From: Rheinheimera riviphila
GTDB lineage: Bacteria > Pseudomonadota > Gammaproteobacteria > Enterobacterales > Alteromonadaceae
Direction of reading: 5' to 3'
Assembly (NCBI RefSeq): GCF_004005945.1
Contig: NZ_SACS01000009.1
Span: forward strand, 103,683 to 167,682
Length of the DNA stretch: 64,000 nucleotides
Part shown: positions 54,682 to 63,350 of the stretch, in pieces
How positions within the stretch are numbered: position 1 is the stretch's first letter
Layout: each line of letters opens with the position of its first letter
Program-made: the position numbers and the translations under genes
Notes under the pieces: generated by a model
Told to the model about the DNA's origin: nothing
The model's database searches: none
The model's input: only the letters and a program-made list of their open reading frames with translations

Positions 54682-55771
54682 ACAAATTGACTGTTATGTG
54701 CTGACAGTTCCGTTAGTGACGCCGTTTAAAACTGCTTTACGCACCGTAGAGCAAGTGCAGGATCTGGTCGTCGCTATTCGCAGTGCAGGCTTTACTGGTT
54801 ATGGCGAAGCGGCGCCCACGCTGGTGATCACCGGCGAAAGTCTGGCGTCGATGTATTTTGTGGTGGAGCAGGTGCTTAAACCACGGCTATTAGGCAAATC
54901 GCTGCTGGATTTTAATCAGCTGCTGAACATCGTCCAGACGAGTGTGATCGGCAATACCAGCGCCAAAGCGGCGGTTGAAATTGCTTTATATGATTTAAAA
55001 GCGCAATTCGCAGGGCTGCCGCTTTATCAACTGCTTGGCGGCGGGCCGGTCGAACTTAGCACCAATTTGACAATCAGCGTCAATGCCACTGCGACGATGA
55101 ATGAAGATGCGCAAAAAGCGGTGGCGCTCGGTTATCAGCAACTAAAGCTCAAAGTGGGGACTGATCTGCAGCAAGATATCGAGCGGGTGATAGCGGTGAG
55201 TCGGGCAGTGCCAGCCGGTATAGCGCTGCGATTGGACGTCAATCAGGGCTGGACCGCCAAACAAAGTATTTATGCGTTGTCGAAAATCGAACAGGCCGGT
55301 GTGGAACTGGAGTTAGTGGAACAGCCGGTGAAAGCGCAGGATCTGGCGGGGCTAAAAGCAGTCACTGCAGCAATACACACACCGGTGATGGCGGATGAAA
55401 GCGCCTTTAGTCCGCAGCAAGTTATTCAGCTACTGGAGCAACAAGCCGCTGATATCATCAATATTAAACTGATGAAAACCGGCGGTATCAGTAAAGCCAT
55501 CCTGACGGCGCAAATCGCTGGTTTGTATCAGGTGCCTTGTATGATGGGTTGTATGCTGGAATCCGCTATCAGCGTTGCAGCGGCGGCACATCTGGCGAGT
55601 GCGTTATCGCCTTTGGTCAGTAAATTTGATTTAGACGGGCCGACATTGTGCCGGTTTAATCCTTGTCAGGGCGGAACTGTGTTTGACCGGTCTCAAATCG
55701 TCCTCAATAGCAGTCCAGGGCTTGGGATCCAGCATATTGGTCATTTACAAAGTGTAACGACACTGCTGTAA
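54671..55771 (+). CDS. L-Ala-D/L-Glu epimerase (dipeptide epimerase, enolase superfamily)
   Basis: A 366-residue member of the mandelate racemase/muconate-lactonising group, close to E. coli YcjG. The acid/base lysines are in QLKLKVG and in NIKLMKTGG, and the metal ligands in LRLDVNQGW, ELVEQPV and MADESAF. The C-terminal MMGCMLESAISVAAAAHLA block is typical of dipeptide epimerases. It converts murein-derived L-Ala-D-Glu to L-Ala-L-Glu, which ordinary peptidases can use. Its 11-bp overlap with the NlpC/P60 gene strongly supports that substrate. Confidence 0.9.
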   Translation: MLIEQIDCYVLTVPLVTPFKTALRTVEQVQDLVVAIRSAGFTGYGEAAPTLVITGESLASMYFVVEQVLKPRLLGKSLLDFNQLLNIVQTSVIGNTSAKAAVEIALYDLKAQFAGLPLYQLLGGGPVELSTNLTISVNATATMNEDAQKAVALGYQQLKLKVGTDLQQDIERVIAVSRAVPAGIALRLDVNQGWTAKQSIYALSKIEQAGVELELVEQPVKAQDLAGLKAVTAAIHTPVMADESAFSPQQVIQLLEQQAADIINIKLMKTGGISKAILTAQIAGLYQVPCMMGCMLESAISVAAAAHLASALSPLVSKFDLDGPTLCRFNPCQGGTVFDRSQIVLNSSPGLGIQHIGHLQSVTTLL

Positions 55772-55990
55772 ATGGTCACGACGAAAACCTGCATCAGATT
55801 AAAACTTAAGAAGTTTCAGCGGTCTTTGTGCCGATTTCGAATAACCATGTTGCACAATATTTCGTCATATATTTTTACACCATGTAATTTAGTGTAATCT
55901 AAATCATTGATATTAGAATAATTTAATATTGGCTCAAATCTGGCATGTGAATTAATTGCAACATAATCCATTCCTATAAGTGAGCACACT

Positions 55991-56968
55991 ATGATAAAAA
56001 AAGCTTTCGCAGTTGGTTCTGTTTTGACATTACTTTCCGGCTTCGCTAACGCCGGTGTGATCCGTCACGATGTGCCAGACTCTTCGTATAAAAACCTTTC
56101 TTATCAATCACAATTCGACAGCGTCGGTGCGGTGTTATTTGATACCAACGATGGTGGTTATATCTGTAGTGGTACCGTGGTTGCCAAACACTGGGTATTA
56201 ACAGCCGCGCACTGTGTCGATGAAGCGACGTCCATGACTTTCCATTTACCCGAATTTAATGCCGACCGCTCAGGTATTCTTGGCCATAAAACTTACACCG
56301 CGACGTCCTGGGTTGCGCATAACAACTGGACTGGCAACTTAATTGAAGGTTGGGACGTTGGCCTGATGTATGTGGAAGAAGGCTTTGATGTTGGCCCGGC
56401 TGAGTTGTATCGCGGTTCTGGTGAAGCAGGTGCTGTTGGCACTCATGTTGGTTATGGCGCTACTGGTAATGGTACTACCGGTGCAACTATGGGTGCTGGT
56501 ACTCGTCGTGCAGGCCAGAACGTGGTTGACGGTATGTTTTCAACTGACGGGACTGGTGAGCAACTGATGTGGTCTGATTTTGATCATCCGGATCCAGCTG
56601 CAACTGATAGCTACGGTGATGTGTACAACGATTGGGTCAACTTTATTTATGGCTTCAATGATTTTGGTTTCAGCTCAGATAATCTGGCGTTAGGTCTGGA
56701 ATATTCGATTGCTGGTGGCGATTCAGGTGGCGCAGTCTTTATTGAGGAAGCCGGTGAATTCTTTTTAGCTGGTGTCCATTCACTGGGCTGGCAAATTGGT
56801 GATTATCAGGCCGGTTATGGCAATCTGTATGCTTCCACCCGTGTCAGCGATACTTTAAGCTGGATTGACAGCTACATTGCGGAAGAAGTGCCGGTCACCT
56901 CAACCATTGCCTTATTCGGTGCAGGTTTTATGCTGTTAGGTTTACGCCGTCGTCGTCAAGACGCTTAA
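55991..56968 (+). CDS. Secreted trypsin-like serine protease with PEP-CTERM-like anchor
   Basis: A 325-residue S1-family protease. The signal peptide ends near ANAG. The catalytic triad is readable: His74 (LTAAHC), Asp122 (GWDVGLMYV) and Ser245 (GGDSGGAV). A Gly/Thr/Ala-rich stretch lies at about 150-175. The C-terminus is VPVTSTIALFGAGFMLLGLRRRRQDA in outline: a short motif, one transmembrane helix and an Arg cluster, which matches the PEP-CTERM/VPxxST sorting signal processed by exosortases. No exosortase gene is in the window. AAGTGAG precedes the start. The AT-rich 219-bp upstream region should hold its promoter. Confidence 0.9.
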   Translation: MIKKAFAVGSVLTLLSGFANAGVIRHDVPDSSYKNLSYQSQFDSVGAVLFDTNDGGYICSGTVVAKHWVLTAAHCVDEATSMTFHLPEFNADRSGILGHKTYTATSWVAHNNWTGNLIEGWDVGLMYVEEGFDVGPAELYRGSGEAGAVGTHVGYGATGNGTTGATMGAGTRRAGQNVVDGMFSTDGTGEQLMWSDFDHPDPAATDSYGDVYNDWVNFIYGFNDFGFSSDNLALGLEYSIAGGDSGGAVFIEEAGEFFLAGVHSLGWQIGDYQAGYGNLYASTRVSDTLSWIDSYIAEEVPVTSTIALFGAGFMLLGLRRRRQDA

Positions 56969-56989
56969 TCTGGCAGTCATGAAGAAAGC

Positions 56990-57023
56990 AAAAGGCCAGC
57001 GTCTGCATACGCTGGCCTTTTTT
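56990..57023. terminator. Bidirectional intrinsic terminator, protease / feoB
   Basis: AAAAGGCCAGCG (56990-57001) and CGCTGGCCTTTT (57010-57021) are perfectly complementary with an 8-nt loop and a further T-run. It separates the convergent protease and feoB genes. Confidence 0.94.
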
Positions 57024-57046
57024 CTGGTCGTTATTTAATCAGCAAA

Positions 57047-58888
57047 TTAACCAATCAGGCTGGCGGCCATAAATGCCAGTAAATAGGCCAGGGCGCCGTA
57101 ACCTGCCACTAAACCTAACACCAGTTTGGTACTGCCAGTTTCGGCTTTAAGCGTGGCAACGGTCGCCACACATTGAAGTGCAACCACATAAAACAACAAA
57201 ATCCCGATCCCAGCGCCAAAAGCCAGGCCATCTTGCTGAATATTGGCAGCCAGACCTGCGATATTTTCATCAGCGCCTTCAATGCCAAATAAGGTGCCTA
57301 ATGCGCCAACAAACACTTCCCGGGCTAAAAATGACATCAGAATGGCAATGCCATAACGCCAGTCGATGCCAAGTGGCGTGAACAGCGGCTCGATAAAATG
57401 ACCAATTTGCCCCAGGTAAGAATATTCCAGACCACCGGCGTCGGACGGGAAATATCCCAAAGTCCAAATCACCAGCGACACCACAAAAATCACCGGACCG
57501 GCACGATAAATAAACTGTTTGGCGCTTTGCACCACCCGGTGAATAAGCGGTTTCCAGTGCGGTAACCGATAGGTTGGCAGCTCCAGAATAAATGGCATAT
57601 CAGATTTGGCATCATCGTTAGCAGTGCGCGACAGCACAAAGCTTACCAGTAGCGCCGTCAAAATCCCGAATAAATACAATGAGAAAAACGCCACCCCCTG
57701 TAAGTTAATCAAACCGCCGAGATATTGTTGTTGCGGAATAAGCACGCTGATCAACAACGCATACACCGGTAACCGCGCCGAGCACGACATCAGCGGAATA
57801 GTCAGCATGGTAATCAAGCGTTTGCGCGGCGATTCAATGGTTCTGGCCGCCATAATGGCCGGAATAGCGCAAGCATGTGCTGATAAATAAGGAATAAAGC
57901 TGCGGCCGGACAGGCCAAAATAACTTAATGGCCGATGGCAAATCAGCGCCGCCCGCGCCAGATAACCACTGTCTTCGAGTAAGCCGATGATGAGTGTCAG
58001 CACCATAATTTGCGGCACAAACACTAAAAACGAACCTAAGCCGCCAAAAATGGCGTCATTGAGGAAATCGCTCAGCATCCCCGGGCCAATCATGCCGGTG
58101 ATGGCTTGCGCCAGGGCACCCAACGCATTTTCAACACCATCCATTAAAGGTGTGGCAAAAGTGAAAATACTTTGAAATAACAAGAACATCACTAATAAAA
58201 ATGCAATGCTGCCGCTGACATTATTCAGCATAAAGGCATCAATGCGATTTTGGGTTTTCAGAACGATGCTGGCTTTGATACCATATTTGGCCGCCAGTTT
58301 ACGGCTTTGCACCAGTGGGTTGACCGGCGTGTCCGCTGCAATATTGGCGGTGGTGGCTTCATTCATTGGCTCTGCAGGGACGGTTGGCGCATTCGCCAGC
58401 GCCAAAGCTTGCTGTTTAAATTCGCTGATCCCTTGTAAAGTTTTCGCCGACAAAGCCGCTACCGGACAACCCACATCTGCCGCCAAAGCATTCACGTCAA
58501 TGTGGTGACCAAAACGCTCGACTTCATCAATCATATTCAGCGCAAACAGCATCTTTTTATTAAAACGCCGTGCCAGCGCCAGCATTTGCATGCCGAACAC
58601 CAGACTACTTTCCAGCCTGGTGGCATCAAGATTACAAATAATCAGTGCGGTATTGTCATCGAGCAGCGCCTGATTAATTTTTTCGACCGCGATATCTTCG
58701 TCACGCGATAGGGTGCTCATCGAGTAAGTACCCGGAAAATCGACTAGCTCGAACGCATCAAAGCGGCCGGTTTTTAGCTCGACCGTGACACCGGGAAAGT
58801 TGGCAACTTTTTGTCGTAAACCAGTGAGCTGGTTAAATAATAAGCTTTTGCCTGAGTTTGGTTTTCCAACCAGAATAATACGTTTCAT
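57047..58888 (-). CDS. feoB: Ferrous iron transporter FeoB
   Basis: A 613-residue inner-membrane Fe(II) transporter with an N-terminal G-protein domain (1-170): G1 GKPNSGKS, G3 VDFPGTYS, G4 ALNMIDEVE and G5 ALSAKT. A GDI-like helical spacer (about 175-220) precedes the membrane part with the Gate motifs (SFIPYLSAHACAIPAIMAARTI and IPLMSCSARLPVY in outline), containing the conserved cysteines. It is about 160 residues shorter than E. coli FeoB (773), a compact subtype. feoA lies 117 bp upstream in the same direction; no feoC is seen. Confidence 0.95.
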   Translation of the reverse strand: MKRIILVGKPNSGKSLLFNQLTGLRQKVANFPGVTVELKTGRFDAFELVDFPGTYSMSTLSRDEDIAVEKINQALLDDNTALIICNLDATRLESSLVFGMQMLALARRFNKKMLFALNMIDEVERFGHHIDVNALAADVGCPVAALSAKTLQGISEFKQQALALANAPTVPAEPMNEATTANIAADTPVNPLVQSRKLAAKYGIKASIVLKTQNRIDAFMLNNVSGSIAFLLVMFLLFQSIFTFATPLMDGVENALGALAQAITGMIGPGMLSDFLNDAIFGGLGSFLVFVPQIMVLTLIIGLLEDSGYLARAALICHRPLSYFGLSGRSFIPYLSAHACAIPAIMAARTIESPRKRLITMLTIPLMSCSARLPVYALLISVLIPQQQYLGGLINLQGVAFFSLYLFGILTALLVSFVLSRTANDDAKSDMPFILELPTYRLPHWKPLIHRVVQSAKQFIYRAGPVIFVVSLVIWTLGYFPSDAGGLEYSYLGQIGHFIEPLFTPLGIDWRYGIAILMSFLAREVFVGALGTLFGIEGADENIAGLAANIQQDGLAFGAGIGILLFYVVALQCVATVATLKAETGSTKLVLGLVAGYGALAYLLAFMAASLIG

Positions 58889-59005
58889 AAAGGAACCTGT
58901 GGGCTTGGCACAACAACGGACGTTTTCGATAACGTCGTGCAGGACAGTGATAAATGGACTTTAGCAACAATTAGCCGGATCACGACTATCAGCAAAACCA
59001 TAGCG

Positions 59006-59242
59006 TTACGACAGTGGCTGAATAAAAATGTGGCTGGCAATTTGTTGTTCCAGCGAATAAACACAATCGGCAATCGCCACCACCACCGGACCATTAAATG
59101 GACTGCGGCGCAAACACAATACGGTTTGGCCTTGATCTAAACCCATTTCGCTTAACCGGTTCAGTACCAGCTGGTGCAGACCTTGTTTCAGACCCGTAAT
59201 CGTGACCGATGCACCTTTAGGCGCGTCCCATAATGTCAGCAT
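59006..59242 (-). CDS. feoA: FeoA, SH3-like accessory protein of ferrous iron uptake
   Basis: A 78-residue FeoA: LTLWDAPKGASVTITGL, then NRLSEMGLDQGQTVLCLRRSPF in outline, and a VYSLEQQIASHIFI ending, the usual FeoA beta-barrel. The ATG at 59240-59242 has GGA at suitable distance; a longer in-frame reading from 59314 would cross the Fur-like operator and is rejected. It is the first gene of feoAB. Confidence 0.92.
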   Translation of the reverse strand: MLTLWDAPKGASVTITGLKQGLHQLVLNRLSEMGLDQGQTVLCLRRSPFNGPVVVAIADCVYSLEQQIASHIFIQPLS

Positions 59243-59268
59243 AACCAATCCAATTTCAATTAAGATGC

Positions 59269-59289
59269 TAATGCAAAGTATTTGCATTA
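59269..59289 (-). promoter_or_regulatory. Fur-like operator of feoAB
   Basis: TAATGCAAA-GTA-TTTGCATTA is a perfect inverted repeat. Its central 19 bp fit the Fur consensus (AATGATAATNATTATCATT) at roughly 13 of 18 informative positions by eye, and the variant half-site AATGCAAAT is familiar from gammaproteobacterial Fur sites. It lies 26 bp upstream of the feoA start. Confidence 0.75.
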
Positions 59290-59352
59290 TCCCCGAAATG
59301 CCAGGGAGGTACAAATGATTTAGGCTGCCATTCGTCGTGCGATGATTTGCAG

Positions 59353-59381
59353 TTGACCCGCACCGCAGAAGCGGTTAATTT
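59353..59381 (+). promoter_or_regulatory. Candidate metal-regulated promoter of the copper operon
   Basis: TTGACC (59353-59358) and TAATTT (59376-59381) are separated by 17 bp, a normal sigma-70 layout. The inverted repeat ACCGC-AGAA-GCGGT (59362-59375) fills the spacer. Such a spacer operator suggests control by a MerR-type or other metal sensor, but the usual CueR spacing of 19 bp is not present. Confidence 0.5.
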
Positions 59382-59406
59382 GCACCTTCTTGCATAAGGA
59401 GCATTG

Positions 59407-59847
59407 ATGCGACTGCAACTGTTACTGATTTTATGTTTTGCACTGACAGCCTGGTCTAGCCAGGTGGGAGCTTCGGCTATGGCGCATTGCCAAACGCACG
59501 AGACGACCGAAGTTTTGCAAGCTCAGACAGTTCATACCGTGCAGATAGCCGCTCAAGTTCATAGCAATGCGGAACATACTATTCACCACAATCTGCAAGA
59601 CAGTGTTGACCACGACCATGCCGTAGATCAGCAGTCCAATCTGCATGATTGTTGTGATCAGAGCGCTGATCAGCAACATTGCAGTGGTAGTTGCCCCAGC
59701 TGCGATGGCTGTTCAACCGCTCATGGCGCCGCAATGCCAACGGTGTGGCAGATGAAAGCCACTATTGCTCAGCAAAAAATTCAATACTTCGACGATTTCT
59801 ATCTCCAATCACAAAGTCCCACCCAGGAACGACCTCCTAAACACTAA
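59407..59847 (+). CDS. Secreted His/Cys-rich protein of unknown function, first gene of the copper operon
   Basis: I recognise no family. The 146-residue product has a signal peptide (about 1-24, LLLILCFALTAWSSQVGA). The mature part is rich in His, Asp and Gln (HSNAEHTIHHNLQD, DHDHAVDQQ) and then has a dense cysteine group: CC-x6-C-x3-C-x2-C-x2-C within CCDQSADQQHCSGSCPSCDG. These residues could bind Cu(I) or another soft metal in the periplasm. AAGGAG lies 5 bases before the ATG. It is followed after 137 bp by a second secreted His-rich protein and then by clear copper-resistance genes. Confidence 0.75.
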   Translation: MRLQLLLILCFALTAWSSQVGASAMAHCQTHETTEVLQAQTVHTVQIAAQVHSNAEHTIHHNLQDSVDHDHAVDQQSNLHDCCDQSADQQHCSGSCPSCDGCSTAHGAAMPTVWQMKATIAQQKIQYFDDFYLQSQSPTQERPPKH

Positions 59848-59984
59848 GCTCTCACTATCAGCTTTGACCTACAGCTATCTGCTGTCTGGTGCAATAAGCT
59901 TCCAACTTCAACGAAACAGGTTTTAACAACCATAATTTGTTGCAGCTTTATCTAGTTTTTGATTAAACAATTGGGGATAACCTG

Positions 59985-60413
59985 ATGACTATTTTTAAAA
60001 CGCCAGGGCGTGAGTCCAAGCGCGCGCTTTTGCCGCTGCTGTTATCGAGCTGTCTGCTGCATAGTGGCACCGTAGCCATTGCAGCGGAGCCTGCGCACCC
60101 AGAGCCGATACCGAATGTGCAGCTACCGGACGTGCTGACGATGGCAAATCCAGACGTTGGATCGGTCGAACGTCACACGTATCAACCGCTACCAACACAA
60201 ACGATCGCCATGCCGAAAATCAGCAATTGGCAAGCTGCCAACAGCAGAGTCAAAGAGCTCGGTGGCTGGATGTTTTACGCCAGTGAAGCGGATGCTGCCG
60301 TACCAGAGCAGCCTTCAGCAAAGCCGGCAGAACACCATTCAAAGCATCACCATCACGCTGACAAAAAGCCAAAGCCGGCAACAGCGGCCACACCGGTAAA
60401 GGATCAGCCATGA
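59985..60413 (+). CDS. Secreted His-rich protein of unknown function upstream of tolC-type gene
   Basis: A 142-residue protein with a signal peptide (cleavage near AIAAEP). The middle is Pro-rich (HPEPIPNVQLPDV). The C-terminal third is low-complexity with a histidine run, PAEHHSKHHHHADKK, followed by a Lys/Pro/Ala tail. No named domain is seen. Its 4-bp overlap (ATGA) with the outer-membrane channel gene shows translational coupling, so it may be a periplasmic metal-binding partner of the efflux channel. Function is inferred only from neighbours. Confidence 0.75.
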   Translation: MTIFKTPGRESKRALLPLLLSSCLLHSGTVAIAAEPAHPEPIPNVQLPDVLTMANPDVGSVERHTYQPLPTQTIAMPKISNWQAANSRVKELGGWMFYASEADAAVPEQPSAKPAEHHSKHHHHADKKPKPATAATPVKDQP

Positions 60414-61825
60414 ACAACCAGAAATACTTGCCATTGCTGCTAAGCACGGTGCTGCTGACACTTGGTGGCTGCGCGGTGCAAAGCGGTGACGATGTCGCGG
60501 TGATTTCCAGCCAATTACAGAGTGTCATGACACAGTCGTTGCATCATCCACTGCATCTTTCGTTTAATAAGGCCGAGCAGGAAAACGCCGCTGCCAGAGT
60601 GCACGACTTGCTCCAACAACCACTGACCATGCAACAGGCGGTTGAAATTGCCATTTTGAACAACCCCGATATTCAGGCTGAACTTTGGTCGTTGGGGATA
60701 GCGCAGGCCGATTTACGCCAGTTATCGACCATGCCCAATCCCGGGCTGAAAATAACCCGCGAAACCGGCGGTGACGGCAGTACCGAGCTTGAGTTTGGTT
60801 TTAACTTGTTGGCACTGTTGACGCTGCCGACAGTGCGCGATTTGGCGCTGCAGGACTATTCGATGGCGCGGCTTGCTACAGCGCAGCGGATTGCGATGAT
60901 CATTCACAACACTAAACTGGCGTACTGGCACACTGTGGCAGCGGCTGAAGTGCTGACTTTTGTCGAAAAAGTACAGCACGGCACCGAAGCCAGCGCTGAA
61001 CTGGCGAAACGGATGGCGGCTACCGGTAATTTTAATAAATTGCAGTTTTTACGTGAGCAAAGTTTTTTAAGCGACAGCACGCTTAATTTGGTGTTGGCGC
61101 GTCAGGCACTGCATAGCAGCCGTGAAAAACTCAAACGCCAGCTTGGGTTGTGGCAAACCGCAGATCTGCTGCAATTACCACAGCGGTTACCTCAAGTGCC
61201 GCAACAGCGCCAACCAATCGAGATTATTACCAAAACCGCGCAACAAAGTCTGGATCAACGGCTCGATGTGCAACTGGCAAAAATGCAGTTAACCCGGCTT
61301 GCCGATCAGGCTGGACTCACGCGAGCCACCCGGTTAGTGAATGTATTTTCAGCGGAAGTTGCCGGTAATGTGCAACATTCCGATGAGCGCAGTTACAGCC
61401 TGATGTTCGAATTACCCTTGTTTGACGCTGGTCAACATCGGCTCAAACGTGGCGAGGCGCAATATCAACAAGCTGTCGCACAGGCCACCAGCATTGGTAT
61501 TCAGGCGCGAGCAGAACTGCAACAAAGTTTCTACAACTATCAAACGCAACACGATATCGCGCTGCATTATCAGCAAACGGTACTGCCACTGGCGCAGCAG
61601 ATCGCTGAAGAAAACCAGCTGTTGTATAACGGTATGTTTATCAGTGTGTTTGAATTGCTGGCCGATGCCCGCAGCCAAATCAGCGCTGTTACCGGCACAA
61701 TCAATGCAAATCGAGACTTTCTGATTGCAACGGCCGAACTGGAAATGGCGCAAATTGGTACGCCAGGGACAGATTTTCCGGCGCCGTTATTACAGCCAAA
61801 TAAAAGTAGCGCCGGTGGTCACTAA
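60410..61825 (+). CDS. TolC/CusC-family outer-membrane efflux channel, lipoprotein
   Basis: A 471-residue outer-membrane factor. The signal ends in a lipobox with Cys21 (LLTLGGC). Two repeats of the OEP type cover about 60-260 and 265-450, with long amphipathic helices (QQAVEIAILNNPDIQAELW, LARQALHSSREKLKRQLG) that would form the periplasmic barrel. Relatives in metal efflux (CusC, CzcC) pair with RND pumps, but no RND pump or membrane-fusion protein gene is seen between here and the window edge. It is followed after 39 bp by a multicopper oxidase. Confidence 0.88.
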   Translation: MNNQKYLPLLLSTVLLTLGGCAVQSGDDVAVISSQLQSVMTQSLHHPLHLSFNKAEQENAAARVHDLLQQPLTMQQAVEIAILNNPDIQAELWSLGIAQADLRQLSTMPNPGLKITRETGGDGSTELEFGFNLLALLTLPTVRDLALQDYSMARLATAQRIAMIIHNTKLAYWHTVAAAEVLTFVEKVQHGTEASAELAKRMAATGNFNKLQFLREQSFLSDSTLNLVLARQALHSSREKLKRQLGLWQTADLLQLPQRLPQVPQQRQPIEIITKTAQQSLDQRLDVQLAKMQLTRLADQAGLTRATRLVNVFSAEVAGNVQHSDERSYSLMFELPLFDAGQHRLKRGEAQYQQAVAQATSIGIQARAELQQSFYNYQTQHDIALHYQQTVLPLAQQIAEENQLLYNGMFISVFELLADARSQISAVTGTINANRDFLIATAELEMAQIGTPGTDFPAPLLQPNKSSAGGH

Positions 61826-61864
61826 ACGTCTGTGGCCAATCAACGAAGATTCGGGAGTTTTCGC

Positions 61865-63280
61865 ATGTATTCAAGAAGAGATTTACTGAAAAATGTCGCC
61901 GCCATTGCCGCCGGCGTGAGCGCTGCCGCAGTCAGCAGATCGGCGCTGGCCGCTATTCCGGAAGCGGTGATCCAAACGTCTCCCAATACCATGGGACCAT
62001 TGCAGCCTAACAACGGCCGCGATTACAACCCGGTCGTCACGCTAAACGGTTGGACTTTGCCTTGGCGGATGAATCAGGGCATCAAGGAATTTCATTTGGT
62101 GGCCGAGCCGGTGCTGCGCGAAATTGCGCCCGGTATGACCGCGCATTTATGGGGTTATAACGGCCAGTCGCCGGGGCCGACCATTGAAGTGGTGGAGGGC
62201 GATCGGGTACGGATTTTTGTCACCAATAAATTGCCGGAACATACATCGGTGCATTGGCACGGCCAGCGGCTGCCCAATGGTATGGACGGCGTTTCTGGGC
62301 TGACGCAAAAGGCGATTGCCCCTGGCAAAACTTATGTCTATGAATTTGTGGCGCGCCGCCCCGGCACCTTTATGTACCATCCGCATGCTGATGAAATGGT
62401 GCAGATGGCGATGGGGATGATGGGTTTTTGGGTGACGCATCCCAAAGAACCGCATCCGCATATCGCTGAAGTGGATAGAGATTTTGTGTTTCTACTCAAT
62501 GCTTACGACATTGATCCCGGAAGTTACACGCCAAAAATCATGACCATGCTGGATTTTAATCTCTGGACCTGGAACAGTCGGGCTTTTCCGGGCATTGATC
62601 CATTGGTGGTGCGCACTAACGATAAAGTGCGCATTCGGGTCGGCAATTTAACCATGACCAATCATCCAATCCATCTACATGGCCATGAATTTACCGTGAC
62701 CGGAACCGACGGCGGACCGACACCTCCGGGCAGCCGTTGGCCGGAAGTGACCGCCGATATTGCGGTTGGTCAGATGCGACAGCTGGAATTTGTTGCGGAC
62801 GAAGCAGGGGACTGGGCCTTTCATTGCCACAAATCACATCACACCATGAATGCGATGGGCCACGATTTGCCCAATATGATTGGTGTTGATCACAGCGGTT
62901 TGACTAAAAAAATTCAGACGCTGGTACCGGAATATATGGTGATGGGCGAACGCGGCATGGCCGATATGACTGAAATGGCGATGCCGCTGCCCGACAATAC
63001 CTTGCCAATGATGACCGGCGACGGCCCTTTTGGTTCGGTGGAAATGGGCGGCATGTTCAGTATTTTAAAGGTTCGGGACAATCAGCCTGCCAATAACTAT
63101 CAGGATCCGGGTTGGTTTGAACATCCGGCGGGCACCGTTGCCAGTGAATGGCAGGGTGGTGAGCTGGCACACCCGGAACGAAATGGAAATAGCGGCGGTC
63201 AGTCAATGCCGCTGAAACACCAGCATCAACACAATATTGAAATGAAAGTGCGAAAACCAACGTCGCATGACGGGCACTAA
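61865..63280 (+). CDS. Tat-exported multicopper oxidase (copper resistance)
   Basis: A 471-residue periplasmic oxidase. The twin-arginine signal YSRRDLLKN is followed by a hydrophobic segment. The four copper-ligand motifs appear in order: HWHGQRLPNG, HPHADEM, NHPIHLHGHEF and FHCHKSHHTM, giving T1, T2 and T3 sites. Only two cupredoxin units are evident around the motifs, and a Met-rich tail (MGERGMADMTEMAMP, MGGMFS) may bind Cu(I). Such enzymes oxidise Cu(I) to less harmful Cu(II). The ATG at 61865 follows GGGAG; the upstream GTG at 61832 would bury the Tat motif. Confidence 0.92.
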   Translation: MYSRRDLLKNVAAIAAGVSAAAVSRSALAAIPEAVIQTSPNTMGPLQPNNGRDYNPVVTLNGWTLPWRMNQGIKEFHLVAEPVLREIAPGMTAHLWGYNGQSPGPTIEVVEGDRVRIFVTNKLPEHTSVHWHGQRLPNGMDGVSGLTQKAIAPGKTYVYEFVARRPGTFMYHPHADEMVQMAMGMMGFWVTHPKEPHPHIAEVDRDFVFLLNAYDIDPGSYTPKIMTMLDFNLWTWNSRAFPGIDPLVVRTNDKVRIRVGNLTMTNHPIHLHGHEFTVTGTDGGPTPPGSRWPEVTADIAVGQMRQLEFVADEAGDWAFHCHKSHHTMNAMGHDLPNMIGVDHSGLTKKIQTLVPEYMVMGERGMADMTEMAMPLPDNTLPMMTGDGPFGSVEMGGMFSILKVRDNQPANNYQDPGWFEHPAGTVASEWQGGELAHPERNGNSGGQSMPLKHQHQHNIEMKVRKPTSHDGH

Positions 63281-63350
63281 TGCCCACAAATGGCACACGC
63301 CAATGATGCCGATTCAACCGAACCTATAACTATTCATAACGGAGTATAAA

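Noticed and set aside
59243..59314. 24-residue N-terminal extension of FeoA
   Set aside because: It would be encoded across the Fur-like operator and is not part of the FeoA domain.
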